A stretch of DNA of 64,000 nucleotides from contig NZ_JAAFKD010000022.1 in the NCBI RefSeq assembly GCF_013299165.1, forward strand, positions 1 through 64,000, given 5' to 3'. Both the position numbers and the translations under genes were made by a program. Shown here piece by piece: positions 27,386-34,643 of this stretch. The notes beneath the pieces are model-generated. The model did not search any database. It was not told the origin of the DNA and was given only the letters and a program-made list of their open reading frames with translations. The stretch comes from Microcoleus sp. bin38.metabat.b11b12b14.051. Its GTDB lineage: Bacteria > Cyanobacteriota > Cyanobacteriia > Cyanobacteriales > Microcoleaceae. Each line of letters begins with the position of its first letter. Position 1 is the stretch's first letter.

Positions 27386-27420
27386 AAAAAAGCTCCTACC
27401 AAGCGGCAGGAGCTTTTTAA
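27386..27420 (-). terminator. Terminator downstream of psbD
   Basis: AGCTCCT (27391-27397) pairs with AGGAGCT (27408-27414), with extra inner GC pairs. On the minus strand TTTTTT follows, and on the plus strand TTTTT follows, so it could work in both directions. It lies about 75 bp after the psbD stop. Confidence 0.85.
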
Positions 27421-27493
27421 ACATTGAGGGTAAAGCCTAAACTAATTTATCTTACCCTTTCAAAATGTTGCAATTTTTGATACTTCGCACTGA

Positions 27494-28552
27494 TTAGAGA
27501 GCGTTACCGCGAGGTAGAACTTCTTCAGGGAAGATGAAGTTTTCGTGGGGTTGGTCGGTCGGAGCCATCCAAGCACGAATGCCTTCGTTAAGCAGAATGT
27601 TCTTAGTGTAGAACGTTTCAAACTCAGGATCTTCAGCAGCGCGCAATTCTTGTGATACGAAGTCGTAGGCGCGCAGGTTTAATGCTAAACCGACGATGCC
27701 AATAGAGCTCATCCACAAGCCTGTGACGGGTACGAACAGCATGAAGAAGTGCAACCAACGCTTGTTGGAGAACGCAATTCCGAAGATTTGGCTCCAGAAG
27801 CGGTTAGCTGTCACCATTGAGTAGGTTTCTTCAGACTGAGTTGGGTTGAAGGCGCGGAAGGTGTTTGAGCCTTCGCCATCTTCAAACAAGGTGTTTTCTA
27901 CGGTAGCACCGTGGATAGCGCACAGCAGCGCGCCGCCCAGGATGCCTGCAACGCCCATCATGTGGAAGGGGTTAAGCGTCCAGTTGTGGAAGCCTTGCAG
28001 GAAGAGCAGGAAGCGGAAAATTGCTGCGACGCCGAAACTGGGGGCGAAGAACCAGCCTGATTGACCCAAGGGGTAAAGCAGGAACACTGACACAAACACG
28101 GCGATGGGGCCGGTGAATGCCAGAGCGTTGTAGGGGCGGATGCCGACTAAACGGGAGATTTCGATTTGACGCAGGCAGAACCCGATCAAGGCGAAAGCGC
28201 CGTGGAGGGCGACAAATGCCCACAGGCCGCCGAGTTGGAACCAGCGGGTGAAGTCCCACTGTGCTTCGGGGCCCCACAGGAACAGCAGCGAGTGTCCGAG
28301 GCTGTTGGCTGGGGTGGAGACGGCGACGGTGAGGAAGTTGGCTCCTTCGAGGTAGGAGCTTGCCAAACCGTGGGTGTACCAGGATGTGACGAAGGTGGTG
28401 CCGGTCAACCAGCCACCGATGGCCATGTAGGCGCAGGGGAATAGCAGGATGCCAGACCAGCCTACGAAGACGAAGCGATCGCGTTTGAGCCAGTCGTCGA
28501 GGACATCAAAGATGCCTCTTTCGGTCTGGGCGCGTCCGACTGCGATTGTCAT
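27494..28552 (-). CDS. psbD: Photosystem II D2 protein
   Basis: This 352-residue protein is the full D2 reaction-centre subunit of photosystem II, an integral thylakoid protein that pairs with D1 and binds QA, P680 chlorophyll and non-haem iron. Key residues are at their usual positions: His117 (peripheral chlorophyll), Tyr160 (TyrD), His197 (P680), His214 and His268 (iron). The C-terminus is the characteristic [11 protein letters not shown]. Usually a psbD copy overlaps psbC. Here no psbC follows and a terminator ends the unit, so this is a monocistronic copy, like psbD2 of other cyanobacteria, often induced by high light. Regulation here is inference. Confidence 0.98.
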   Translation of the reverse strand: MTIAVGRAQTERGIFDVLDDWLKRDRFVFVGWSGILLFPCAYMAIGGWLTGTTFVTSWYTHGLASSYLEGANFLTVAVSTPANSLGHSLLFLWGPEAQWDFTRWFQLGGLWAFVALHGAFALIGFCLRQIEISRLVGIRPYNALAFTGPIAVFVSVFLLYPLGQSGWFFAPSFGVAAIFRFLLFLQGFHNWTLNPFHMMGVAGILGGALLCAIHGATVENTLFEDGEGSNTFRAFNPTQSEETYSMVTANRFWSQIFGIAFSNKRWLHFFMLFVPVTGLWMSSIGIVGLALNLRAYDFVSQELRAAEDPEFETFYTKNILLNEGIRAWMAPTDQPHENFIFPEEVLPRGNAL

Positions 28553-28974
28553 TTACGCAAATCTCCAAATGGATATAATTACAACGGATTTGTCTCTAGT
28601 CATTATTGCCCAAAGGTTGCTGTGCTTAACAGAACATGGGTTTAATTATGAACAGAGTTTACTTTTCTTTACCGTATTTAAGATTATAGGGGTAATTCTT
28701 TACAATGGCAAGCATTTCTTCAAGAACTTCCGGATCTTGACTGGTGCCGAAAGTCGTCTAGGTTCTAGAATCAACCCAGAACCGGGGCGGACAGGGGAAA
28801 GTTAGGGGGAGCAATCATAGGCACCGGGCGCCCAAAAAGCTGTTTTTTTTAGAGGAATACTTCGTTGCAGGCAGCCGCAACTGTAAAAAGTTGGGTTTTT
28901 TGAGTCTTGATGCGTAAGTTCTATCCTATATATATACTGAGGGTAGAGCTCCAAACTTAGGTTTTTAAGACTAT
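28553..28974. other. Divergent intergenic region upstream of psbD
   Basis: This is about 420 bp between psbD and the UPF0367 gene. The half next to psbD should hold its promoter and leader. Around 28850-28925 is a decayed copy of the TTACGCA element (AAAAAGTTGGGTTTTTTGAG ... ATGCGTAAGTTCT). No other feature is recognised. Confidence 0.5.
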
Positions 28975-29247
28975 ATGTTCAGCATTGACATCATTGTGAA
29001 GAACACGCCCGTCTCGCTTTCGGTGCAGCGGAAGTTGGCCGAGGACGCTGAGGCTGTTTACCAGCAGGTTGTAGAGGCGATGGGCAACTCGCAACCCCAA
29101 ATTTTGGAACTCACTTGCGAGAAAAATCCTGAGAAAAAGGTGGCTGTCATCAGCAGCGAGATTTCTGGGGTGGTGATTTCTCAGAAATCGGGAACTGCTT
29201 CTACAGGTAGGGCGCCCGGTTTTGTTTCGATGACTTTGGCAGAATGA
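28975..29247 (+). CDS. UPF0367 family protein
   Basis: This 90-residue soluble protein matches the cyanobacterial UPF0367 family along its whole length: IDIIVKNTPVSLSVQRK, ILELTCEKNPEKKVAV, VVISQKSGTASTGRAPGF. It is widely conserved in cyanobacteria and its function is unknown. The ATG start is clear. The stop overlaps the start of the following ATPase gene by four bases (ATGA), which strongly suggests translational coupling and a shared transcript. Confidence 0.9.
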   Translation: MFSIDIIVKNTPVSLSVQRKLAEDAEAVYQQVVEAMGNSQPQILELTCEKNPEKKVAVISSEISGVVISQKSGTASTGRAPGFVSMTLAE

Positions 29248-29942
29248 GGGCTGGGGGTGTGGGTGCCGATATGGGCCAGTCAGCGGTTGCTGTGCGAGAT
29301 TTGGGTTTTTGCTGGCCGTCGGGCGATCGAGTTTTGCAAGGTTGCTCTCTAGATGTACCCAAGGGTGAGTTTTGGATGCTTTTGGGTACTAACGGTAGCG
29401 GCAAATCTACGTTGCTGAGGCTGATGGCTGGGCTGCTGCACCCCCAATCGGGCGAAATTGACTTGGGCGGGCGTGTGGGTTTTGTGTTTCAAAACCCGGA
29501 TCACCAGTTGGTGATGCCGACTGTGGGTGCGGATGTGGCTTTTGGTTTGGTTGAGGAAAAGCTTTCTCATCTTCAGGTGCGCCAGAGGGTGGCGGAGGCT
29601 TTGGAGGCTGTGAATTTGCTGGATTTGCAGCGCAGGCCGATTTATGCTTTGAGTGGGGGCCAGAAGCAGCGAATTGCTCTTGCTGGGGCGATCGCCCGTC
29701 ATTGCGAAATCTTGCTGTTGGATGAACCGACGGCTTTGCTAGATCCTGATTCTCAGTTGGATTTGGTGGGGGCGGTTCAGCGATTAGTGAAAAATCGGGG
29801 AATTACGGCTTTGTGGGTGACTCATCGTTTGGATGAGTTGAATTATTGTGATGGGGCTTTTTTGTTGGAAAAAGGCCAAGTTGTCGATCGGGGAGATCCG
29901 GCGCGTTTGAAGCAGCGGTTGATGCAAAGTCAGGATGTTTAG
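29244..29942 (+). CDS. ECF/CbiO-type ABC transporter ATP-binding protein
   Basis: This 232-residue ATPase subunit has Walker A GTNGSGKS (about residues 48-55), Q-loop VFQNPDHQLV, signature ALSGGQKQR, Walker B ILLLDEP and H-loop WVTHR. The NPDHQLV Q-loop and short length resemble the A components of energy-coupling factor importers for metals and vitamins (CbiO/BioM/EcfA). In the cell it would work on the inner face of the membrane with T and S subunits, none of which are nearby. The substrate is therefore unknown. It overlaps the UPF0367 gene by 4 bp. Translation could also begin at MGQSAVAV ten residues later. Confidence 0.92.
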   Translation: MRAGGVGADMGQSAVAVRDLGFCWPSGDRVLQGCSLDVPKGEFWMLLGTNGSGKSTLLRLMAGLLHPQSGEIDLGGRVGFVFQNPDHQLVMPTVGADVAFGLVEEKLSHLQVRQRVAEALEAVNLLDLQRRPIYALSGGQKQRIALAGAIARHCEILLLDEPTALLDPDSQLDLVGAVQRLVKNRGITALWVTHRLDELNYCDGAFLLEKGQVVDRGDPARLKQRLMQSQDV

Positions 29943-29982
29943 CGATCGAGCAATTTTAGAAGATTGTGTCATTAAAATATGG

Positions 29983-30053
29983 TGTCATTGCGAGCGTCTT
30001 AGCGAAGCAATCTCAGGGCTCTGCGATTGCTTCGCTAAGAGCTCGCAATGACA
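29983..30053. repeat. Inverted repeat TGTCATTGCGAGC
   Basis: The arms TGTCATTGCGAGC and GCTCGCAATGACA, extended inward by CTTAGCGAAGCAATC / GATTGCTTCGCTAAG, form a nearly perfect 29-bp stem. A partial relative (TGTCATTGCGAGGAACGAAG) lies near 51377. It resembles REP-like elements seen in many bacteria. Confidence 0.8.
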
Positions 30054-30080
30054 TTATTACACCTCTTGCAAAAATAGTTA

Positions 30081-30146
30081 GGAACGGGCAAGATGCCCGT
30101 TCCACAGAAAAACATATTTTTGTGGAACGGGCATCTTGCCCGTTCC
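30081..30146. repeat. Inverted repeat GGAACGGGCAAGATGCCCGTTCC
   Basis: Two inverted copies of a unit that is itself palindromic (GGGCAAGATGCCC) face each other around an A/T-rich loop. The 34-bp tandem array at 59071-59195 uses the same CAAGATGCC core. Confidence 0.8.
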
Positions 30147-30224
30147 AAAATTCGATAGAAAAGACTTTTGCAAGAGATATATTCTTGAAAATATGGTGTA
30201 ATTTTTAAGCATTCGCGACATTAT

Positions 30225-30977
30225 TCATCGCAATTGTCGATCGCGCAACCAAGCATCTGCCCAAATTGTATCGGCTTCTGACAGCGGTGGTATGACTTCC
30301 CAATTGCGATAATCTATCTTGAGATCGTAACTTGCTACGTCGTAAATTTCAGTGAATAATTCCTGCAAGTTGATTACAGGTTCAGTATCGCCCGATCGCA
30401 GCGGCAAAGGAAAAGCAGGCATCGGGTTTTGTAGGTTAAAAGCGTATAAGTCTGCGAAAGGGCGGCGATTTCCCCGACAAACTAAAATCCGATAGTGGCT
30501 GTCAATATTTTTTTCAATAATCGGCATTTTTTGCCCGCGCTGCAATAAATCAATTTCTACTAAATTAGTCCGGCTTCCTAAAATTTTCTCTCGCTTGTCT
30601 TCGTAGATTTTACGCCCTTTACAGTCGCGTTTGTTCGTAGGTGATAGAATTTCAATCACTGTTATCAATTTTTTGGTTGCTGTTTCGCTAATTTCTAAAT
30701 ATCCTTCCCGTCTTGGGTAAGGCACGGGAACAGTTACTTTTATTGGCTGGGTTGGCAGTCTTGTAACTTTTGGGTTTGATGTTGCATCTGGAATGCTAAT
30801 TAGCAGAGTATCGTCATCAGCAGTTTCATAAGTTCTTACTTTTACATCAACTAAATATTTAGGACGGAGTTGGGGAGATAAAAATCTGGCAATTTGATTG
30901 ATTAACAAGTGATGTATTCCAGGCCAGAATTCGGGATGTTCTAAATAGGGGTCAATACCAGGAAATGGAGATGGCAT
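30225..30977 (-). CDS. DUF4058 family protein
   Basis: This protein has 250 residues. It starts with the family hallmark MPSPFPGIDPYLE and contains WPGIHHLLINQIA, VIEILSPTNKR (the VxEILSPxNK signature) and LVEIDLLQRG. The alternation of conserved acidic residues in a compact alpha/beta protein recalls restriction-endonuclease-like folds, and many DUF4058 copies occur in filamentous cyanobacterial genomes. No activity has been demonstrated to my knowledge. The gene is isolated and flanked on both sides by repeats. The ATG at 30977 is chosen by the family start. Confidence 0.85.
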   Translation of the reverse strand: MPSPFPGIDPYLEHPEFWPGIHHLLINQIARFLSPQLRPKYLVDVKVRTYETADDDTLLISIPDATSNPKVTRLPTQPIKVTVPVPYPRREGYLEISETATKKLITVIEILSPTNKRDCKGRKIYEDKREKILGSRTNLVEIDLLQRGQKMPIIEKNIDSHYRILVCRGNRRPFADLYAFNLQNPMPAFPLPLRSGDTEPVINLQELFTEIYDVASYDLKIDYRNWEVIPPLSEADTIWADAWLRDRQLR

Positions 30978-31443
30978 CGATCGCACTCCTTGACTAAAAT
31001 CTATTTACAGTTTAACAAGACTTTTTGGGGACAATTAGGTCGATCGCACTTCCGGCATTTATTGCAGTCTGCGGGAAGTTTAAATCCCTCTCTGATAGTT
31101 AAAGTCCGCCAGGGGTTTAAATTCCCCTCTGATAGTTAAAGTCCGCCGGGGGTTTAAACCCCCGTCTCATAGCTAAAGTCGTCTGAAGACGACTGAAAAA
31201 GCAATAAATCTCAATTTCAATGCTTTTTTAAAGTCCGCCAGGGGTTTAAACCCCCGTCTCATAGCTAAAGTCGTCTGAAGACGACTGAAAAAGCAATAAA
31301 TCTCAATTTCAATACTTTTTTGAATCATTTCTTCAGTCCACTTAAGTGGACTTTCGCTTTGAGGCAGGGGTTTAAACCCCTGCCGGAATACCGCAACAAA
31401 TGCCGGAATGTGCCAACAAACGCCAGATATAAGTTCGATCGCC
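30978..31443. repeat. Tandem and dispersed AAAGTCCGCC / GGGGTTTAAA repeats
   Basis: Between 31068 and 31318, a unit of about 105 bp (AAAGTCCGCCAGGGGTTTAA, CCCCCGTCTCATAGCTAAAG, TCGTCTGAAGACGACTGAAA, AAGCAATAAATC) occurs twice almost exactly, with two shorter copies before it and a diverged one after. TCGTCTGAAGACGA is a perfect palindrome. No gene is seen in the stretch. Confidence 0.85.
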
Positions 31444-31686
31444 CTAACGTTCGATCGACGACAATTGCATCGGAATTGGCACGCTGGTTTCAGTTATGGA
31501 CAGCGCATTCACGAAAACAAGTGTATGGGAGACGGTGGGCATTAAGCGACGGAGTGCATTGAGGTAAGATTCGGCATCACGGCGGCGGCTGAAACGGGCG
31601 ACTGTTAACCGCTGACAGTTGGGGAGGTGGCGAATTATGCACCAAGGCACAAGTCGATCGCGATAAGTCGGTTCTTTTGGTATCAT
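31444..31686 (-). CDS. Small conserved-looking hypothetical protein
   Basis: This is an 80-residue soluble protein with a basic, regular sequence (RLVPWCIIRHLPNCQRLTVA, then RRRDAESYLNALRRLMP) that reads like a compact alpha/beta domain, and the ATG start is plausible. I recall similar short proteins in filamentous cyanobacteria but cannot name a family. The C-terminal 20 residues look unstructured. No neighbour suggests a function. Confidence 0.5.
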   Translation of the reverse strand: MIPKEPTYRDRLVPWCIIRHLPNCQRLTVARFSRRRDAESYLNALRRLMPTVSHTLVFVNALSITETSVPIPMQLSSIER

Positions 31687-31810
31687 AGATTTGTTCTGCC
31701 CACTTTTGTGGGTGGTAAAGGAAAGGCGATCGCTCTAGATTTCTCAGGTCACGGGGCGATCGCTATCTGTATATCATTAAAAGCTATGAGCATAGCTTGT
31801 GTCAAGCATA

Positions 31811-32023
31811 ATGGGGCAAATTCGCTTACGAGTTCGAGAAATGGCCCAGGAGAAGGGTTGGACGCTGAAAGAAGTTTCCGAAAGAACGGGCATTCCCTAC
31901 AGCACGGTCAAAAAATACGCGCAAGCTCCTAAACTGGCAACTGTGGACTACACGGCTTTGCAGAAGCTTGCTGCTGTCTTCGATGTGATGGTGGAAGACT
32001 TGGTTGAGGTTTTGGAAAAATAG
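31811..32023 (+). CDS. Small XRE-type helix-turn-helix regulator
   Basis: This protein of about 70 residues consists of one Cro/CI-type DNA-binding domain: LRVREMAQEKGWTLKEVSE (helices 1-2), RTGIPYSTVKKYA (recognition helix) and LQKLAAVFDVMVEDLVEV (helices 4-5). Stand-alone regulators of this size often control themselves or a neighbour. ATG 31811 is preferred to a GTG four codons upstream. The next gene on the same strand is the TRADD-N gene 0.5 kb away, but a gene on the opposite strand lies between, so a link is not shown. Confidence 0.75.
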   Translation: MGQIRLRVREMAQEKGWTLKEVSERTGIPYSTVKKYAQAPKLATVDYTALQKLAAVFDVMVEDLVEVLEK

Positions 32024-32045
32024 GATCGCACTTTCTTTCTCTTCC

Positions 32046-32384
32046 TTAGCGCCCTTTGCGTCTTCGCGGTTCGTTGTTCGATCGCATTTCGGCTATTTCC
32101 CTGGTGTCATCTATTAATTCTTTTGTTATTCTGTCAAGGCGATCGTTTGCATCCTTGGCAAGTTTCAAGCAACCAACACTTACAGCCATGCCGCTAGATG
32201 TGGTGACAGCGCCTTCAGGAACTTTGCCTGATAATAGGAGTGCGGCACCGACAAGGCTAATGCAGGTAGAAAGTACGGTTGCTGCTAAAGCTGCGTTAAA
32301 GCTATAACGCGATTGGCGCAAACGCTCTTTGACAATAATCATTTCTAGTGCGGAGTGAGGGTTGGTGATTAACTTGTTATTCAT
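32046..32384 (-). CDS. TRADD-N-associated two-TM membrane protein (CyanoTRADDas-TM type)
   Basis: This 112-residue protein has a short N-terminal helix (SALEMIIVKERLRQSRYSF) and then two membrane segments (about 31-53 and 57-78; AALAATVLSTCISLVGAALLL and a Gly/Ser-rich second one). A charged helical tail carries LKLAKDANDRLDRI. This pattern matches the cyanobacterial TRADD-N-associated transmembrane domain. In comparative-genomic work such proteins are found next to TRADD-N proteins and proposed as membrane-acting effectors or anchors in conflict or cell-death systems. The gene starts 165 bp from a divergent TRADD-N gene, which supports pairing. The function is predicted, not demonstrated. 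Confidence 0.75.
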   Translation of the reverse strand: MNNKLITNPHSALEMIIVKERLRQSRYSFNAALAATVLSTCISLVGAALLLSGKVPEGAVTTSSGMAVSVGCLKLAKDANDRLDRITKELIDDTREIAEMRSNNEPRRRKGR

Positions 32385-32549
32385 GATTTTGTAGAACCTG
32401 TAGACTTCATATTTTTATTGTCAAGCCAAATCCCTGAAACCTTGACTAGGCAATGATTGTCTTGTTGCTGTCTTTTGACTTTGCTATGATTGCCTTATGC
32501 TTTAGATATGACTGCGCTAAGAATTGTTTTTATGAAATTGAGGTAATCA

Positions 32550-33773
32550 ATGCCAGACTCTAGCCCATGCAAAAAAAGGAAAAAATTTACTCTAGTTGCA
32601 TCTGAAAAAGGTGTAGAAACCGCAGGAAGAGCTTTAATCAGGCTAGGATTTGACTCAAAAAGTAACTTTGCCGAGTCTCAACGGTTATCGCGCAGTACAG
32701 TTACAAACTTTTTCAAGCAAGTTCCAATTCAGCTTGATTCATTTAAAACAATATGTGATGCACTAAAATTAAAGTGGCAAGAGATTGCTGGAATAACAGG
32801 AGAGAGCAGAAATTATGAGCAAATAGAAAGACAGGTTAACCCAAGCCCTGATATTGAAGAGGGAGTAAAACTGAAAATGCTTTCCCGCACAGTAACTGTT
32901 TTAGACGAGCCAACTCAGACAAGCAAAGCTGTAATTACATTAAAGGGGGATATAGATTCGATTTCAAATCTCCAGGTTCTTGCATTTATTTTAAAAGAAT
33001 ATGGAGGTCATACTATACAAATTACTGATATTAAAGAAGGCAGTATTAAATTAATTATAGAAGGGTCTCAAGAAGATATTGAGCGACTTTTAATTCAGCT
33101 CCAGTCAGGAGAATTAACCGAACTAGATGGATTTCCTGTAGAGGAGGCTCAAATACTAAGCGAAAGTTCAGAAGAGCAGCAACACAGTTTGGAACAAGAA
33201 GCTACCCGAACAACAGGATTAGGACAAATCCAAGCAGAGCAGCGATTGCGGAAAGAAATTAAGCCGAAGAGCAAAGAGTACAAAAGGGTGCGTGAAATTC
33301 AAACAAGCGTGAAAATGCTGCGAGCGCAGATACAATACTATTTAGAGAAAGAAATTACCCTAACAACTTCTTCACCAGCACAATTTCAACTAAAGCGACG
33401 TTTGGAAACAGACATTCTGCCACGGATTCGGAAGTACGAACAGGAGTATTGGCAAATTCTTGCCAAAACAGCGGAAACAGTGGAAATTCCCGCACCGGAA
33501 GCTGAGATTATTGTTGCCGAGATTGTCGAAGAAGTTGGGCAAATCGAAGTGCAACAACTGTATCCAGATGAAGTGCTTCAGATATTGCGGGAGATTCGGG
33601 ACAAGCTGAACCAACCGGGACTGACAGCATCTGCGAAACTTAAAGGCGTAATCTCAAGCATTCCGCCGTTTGTGGGAATTTCCTACGAGGCTGAATTGGA
33701 TACAGAGAATATTTTCCAGTGGCATTTCCCAACCTTTCAGAAGTGGGCTAAGGCACTAGCAAAAAAGTCCTAG
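32550..33773 (+). CDS. TRADD-N domain protein with N-terminal helical/HTH module
   Basis: This is a 407-residue soluble protein. Residues about 12-80 (ASEKGVETAGRALIRLGF, LSRSTVTNFFKQ, TICDALKLKWQEIAG) match the HTH-like N-terminal domain that precedes NACHT and related cassettes in cyanobacteria. Residues about 125-205 (AVITLKGDIDSISNLQVL, IKEGSIKLIIEGSQEDIERL, SGELTEL) fit the TRADD-N alpha/beta domain. A charged, coiled-coil-prone segment (about 225-310) and a conserved tail with ILREIRDKLNQPG follow. There is no NTPase or protease. It starts after GAGG at a good distance. Together with the divergent two-TM gene it forms a candidate immunity or regulated-death pair. This role is inference from domain families. 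Confidence 0.7.
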   Translation: MPDSSPCKKRKKFTLVASEKGVETAGRALIRLGFDSKSNFAESQRLSRSTVTNFFKQVPIQLDSFKTICDALKLKWQEIAGITGESRNYEQIERQVNPSPDIEEGVKLKMLSRTVTVLDEPTQTSKAVITLKGDIDSISNLQVLAFILKEYGGHTIQITDIKEGSIKLIIEGSQEDIERLLIQLQSGELTELDGFPVEEAQILSESSEEQQHSLEQEATRTTGLGQIQAEQRLRKEIKPKSKEYKRVREIQTSVKMLRAQIQYYLEKEITLTTSSPAQFQLKRRLETDILPRIRKYEQEYWQILAKTAETVEIPAPEAEIIVAEIVEEVGQIEVQQLYPDEVLQILREIRDKLNQPGLTASAKLKGVISSIPPFVGISYEAELDTENIFQWHFPTFQKWAKALAKKS

Positions 33774-33785
33774 ACCTGGAGTCAA

Positions 33786-33920
33786 GTAGGGTGCGTCAGA
33801 AGCGTGAAATTTTCGATAAAAACTCACAATCTCACAACTGACGCACACCCCGAATAAATGGTGCGTCAGAATTAGCATTTTCGGTGATGATTCAGAATTA
33901 CCTTTCCTGACGCACCCTAC
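33786..33920. repeat. 135-bp element with GTAGGGTGCGTCAG terminal inverted repeats
   Basis: GTAGGGTGCGTCAGAA (33786-33801) pairs with TTCCTGACGCACCCTAC (33904-33920), and inside are two further CTGACGCAC / GTGCGTCAG arms. It follows the TRADD-N stop directly and could serve as a transcript end. It looks like a small non-coding MITE-type element. Confidence 0.75.
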
Positions 33921-33957
33921 CGCTTTGGTTGTAATGTGTAATTCCCGATCGCCATTC

Positions 33958-34146
33958 CTAAAAATCACAAAAATCCTCAATCCATTTCTCGATCGCCAAA
34001 AGTGCGATCGGCGTGGCCAGTTTTGATGGTAAACCGCTAGTCGATCGTAAAAATTCTGCGCTCGCACTTATCATCAGAGGCAATTCTGCTTTCAGATCGT
34101 CCTGACAGATAACACTGCGACACCGACTGCTTAACGTTTCTAGCAA
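33958..34146 (-). pseudogene. Possible gene remnant
   Basis: This minus-strand frame has protein-like composition (LKAELPLMISASAEFLRST, LATPIALLAIEKWIEDFC). It opens without a convincing start codon or ribosome site, and the in-frame stop before it lies only about 30 codons upstream. It may be the C-terminal end of a degraded gene. I cannot name the family. A chance frame remains possible. Confidence 0.3.
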
Positions 34147-34238
34147 ATCGGATTCAACCCACTCGTGCGTCCAGGATTAGCAGATAATTTCAATAAGCGC
34201 GATCGAATGAAATCAATCTTGTCTAGTAGAATAGTGGG

Positions 34239-34472
34239 TTACGCAACTTCTTCTAATTCAGGAACATATTCAGCTTCATAGTTTTCGATTAAGACACCAA
34301 TAACTTCCATCATCGAAGCAAGGGGATGGTTTTCGTTCTCGCCCACTCGATCGATCAGGCTATCCAGTAGTTCGACTAAACGCTTGTATTCCTGTTCTGT
34401 GTGAGGAACAAAAACTATTTTAGTAAGCGATGACCAAGTAATAGTTGTTTGTTCTAAATTAAGAGTTTGCAT
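34239..34472 (-). CDS. Small antitoxin-like protein (HigA N-terminal type)
   Basis: This protein of about 77 residues carries HTEQEYKRLVELLDSLIDRV and NHPLASMMEVIGVLIENYEA. This pattern is seen at the N-terminus of cyanobacterial HigA-like antitoxins and in short stand-alone relatives. The helix-turn-helix part that normally follows is absent, so it is either a natural short form or truncated. No toxin gene is recognised next to it. The remnant at 33958-34146 lies downstream on the same strand. The ATG at 34472 is preferred over an upstream GTG. Confidence 0.55.
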   Translation of the reverse strand: MQTLNLEQTTITWSSLTKIVFVPHTEQEYKRLVELLDSLIDRVGENENHPLASMMEVIGVLIENYEAEYVPELEEVA

Positions 34473-34502
34473 GATTTTTTCCACTTTTAACCGTGTTTGT
34501 CA

Positions 34503-34558
34503 GGTGCGTCGCCATGAGATTGTCGATCGATTTTCATGATTTTTCATGGCGACGCACC
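34503..34558. repeat. Inverted repeat GGTGCGTCGCCATGA
   Basis: GGTGCGTCGCCATGA (34503-34517) and TCATGGCGACGCACC (34544-34558) are exact inverted repeats around a 26-bp loop. It lies just upstream of the small antitoxin-like gene. It shares the GGTGCGTC end with the element at 33786-33920. Confidence 0.8.
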
Positions 34559-34643
34559 CTACGATTAAATAATTTGTGTAATTCTTGTAGGGGCAATCCC
34601 CCCGTGGTTGCCCAGATCCGGGGTAGGCACGGGGGCACTACCC

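Noticed and set aside
27091..27402. Frame with a hydrophobic stretch on the minus strand (and an overlapping one on the plus strand)
   Set aside because: The frame starts with TTG inside the psbD terminator and has no ribosome site. The two overlapping frames compete and neither has a recognisable family.
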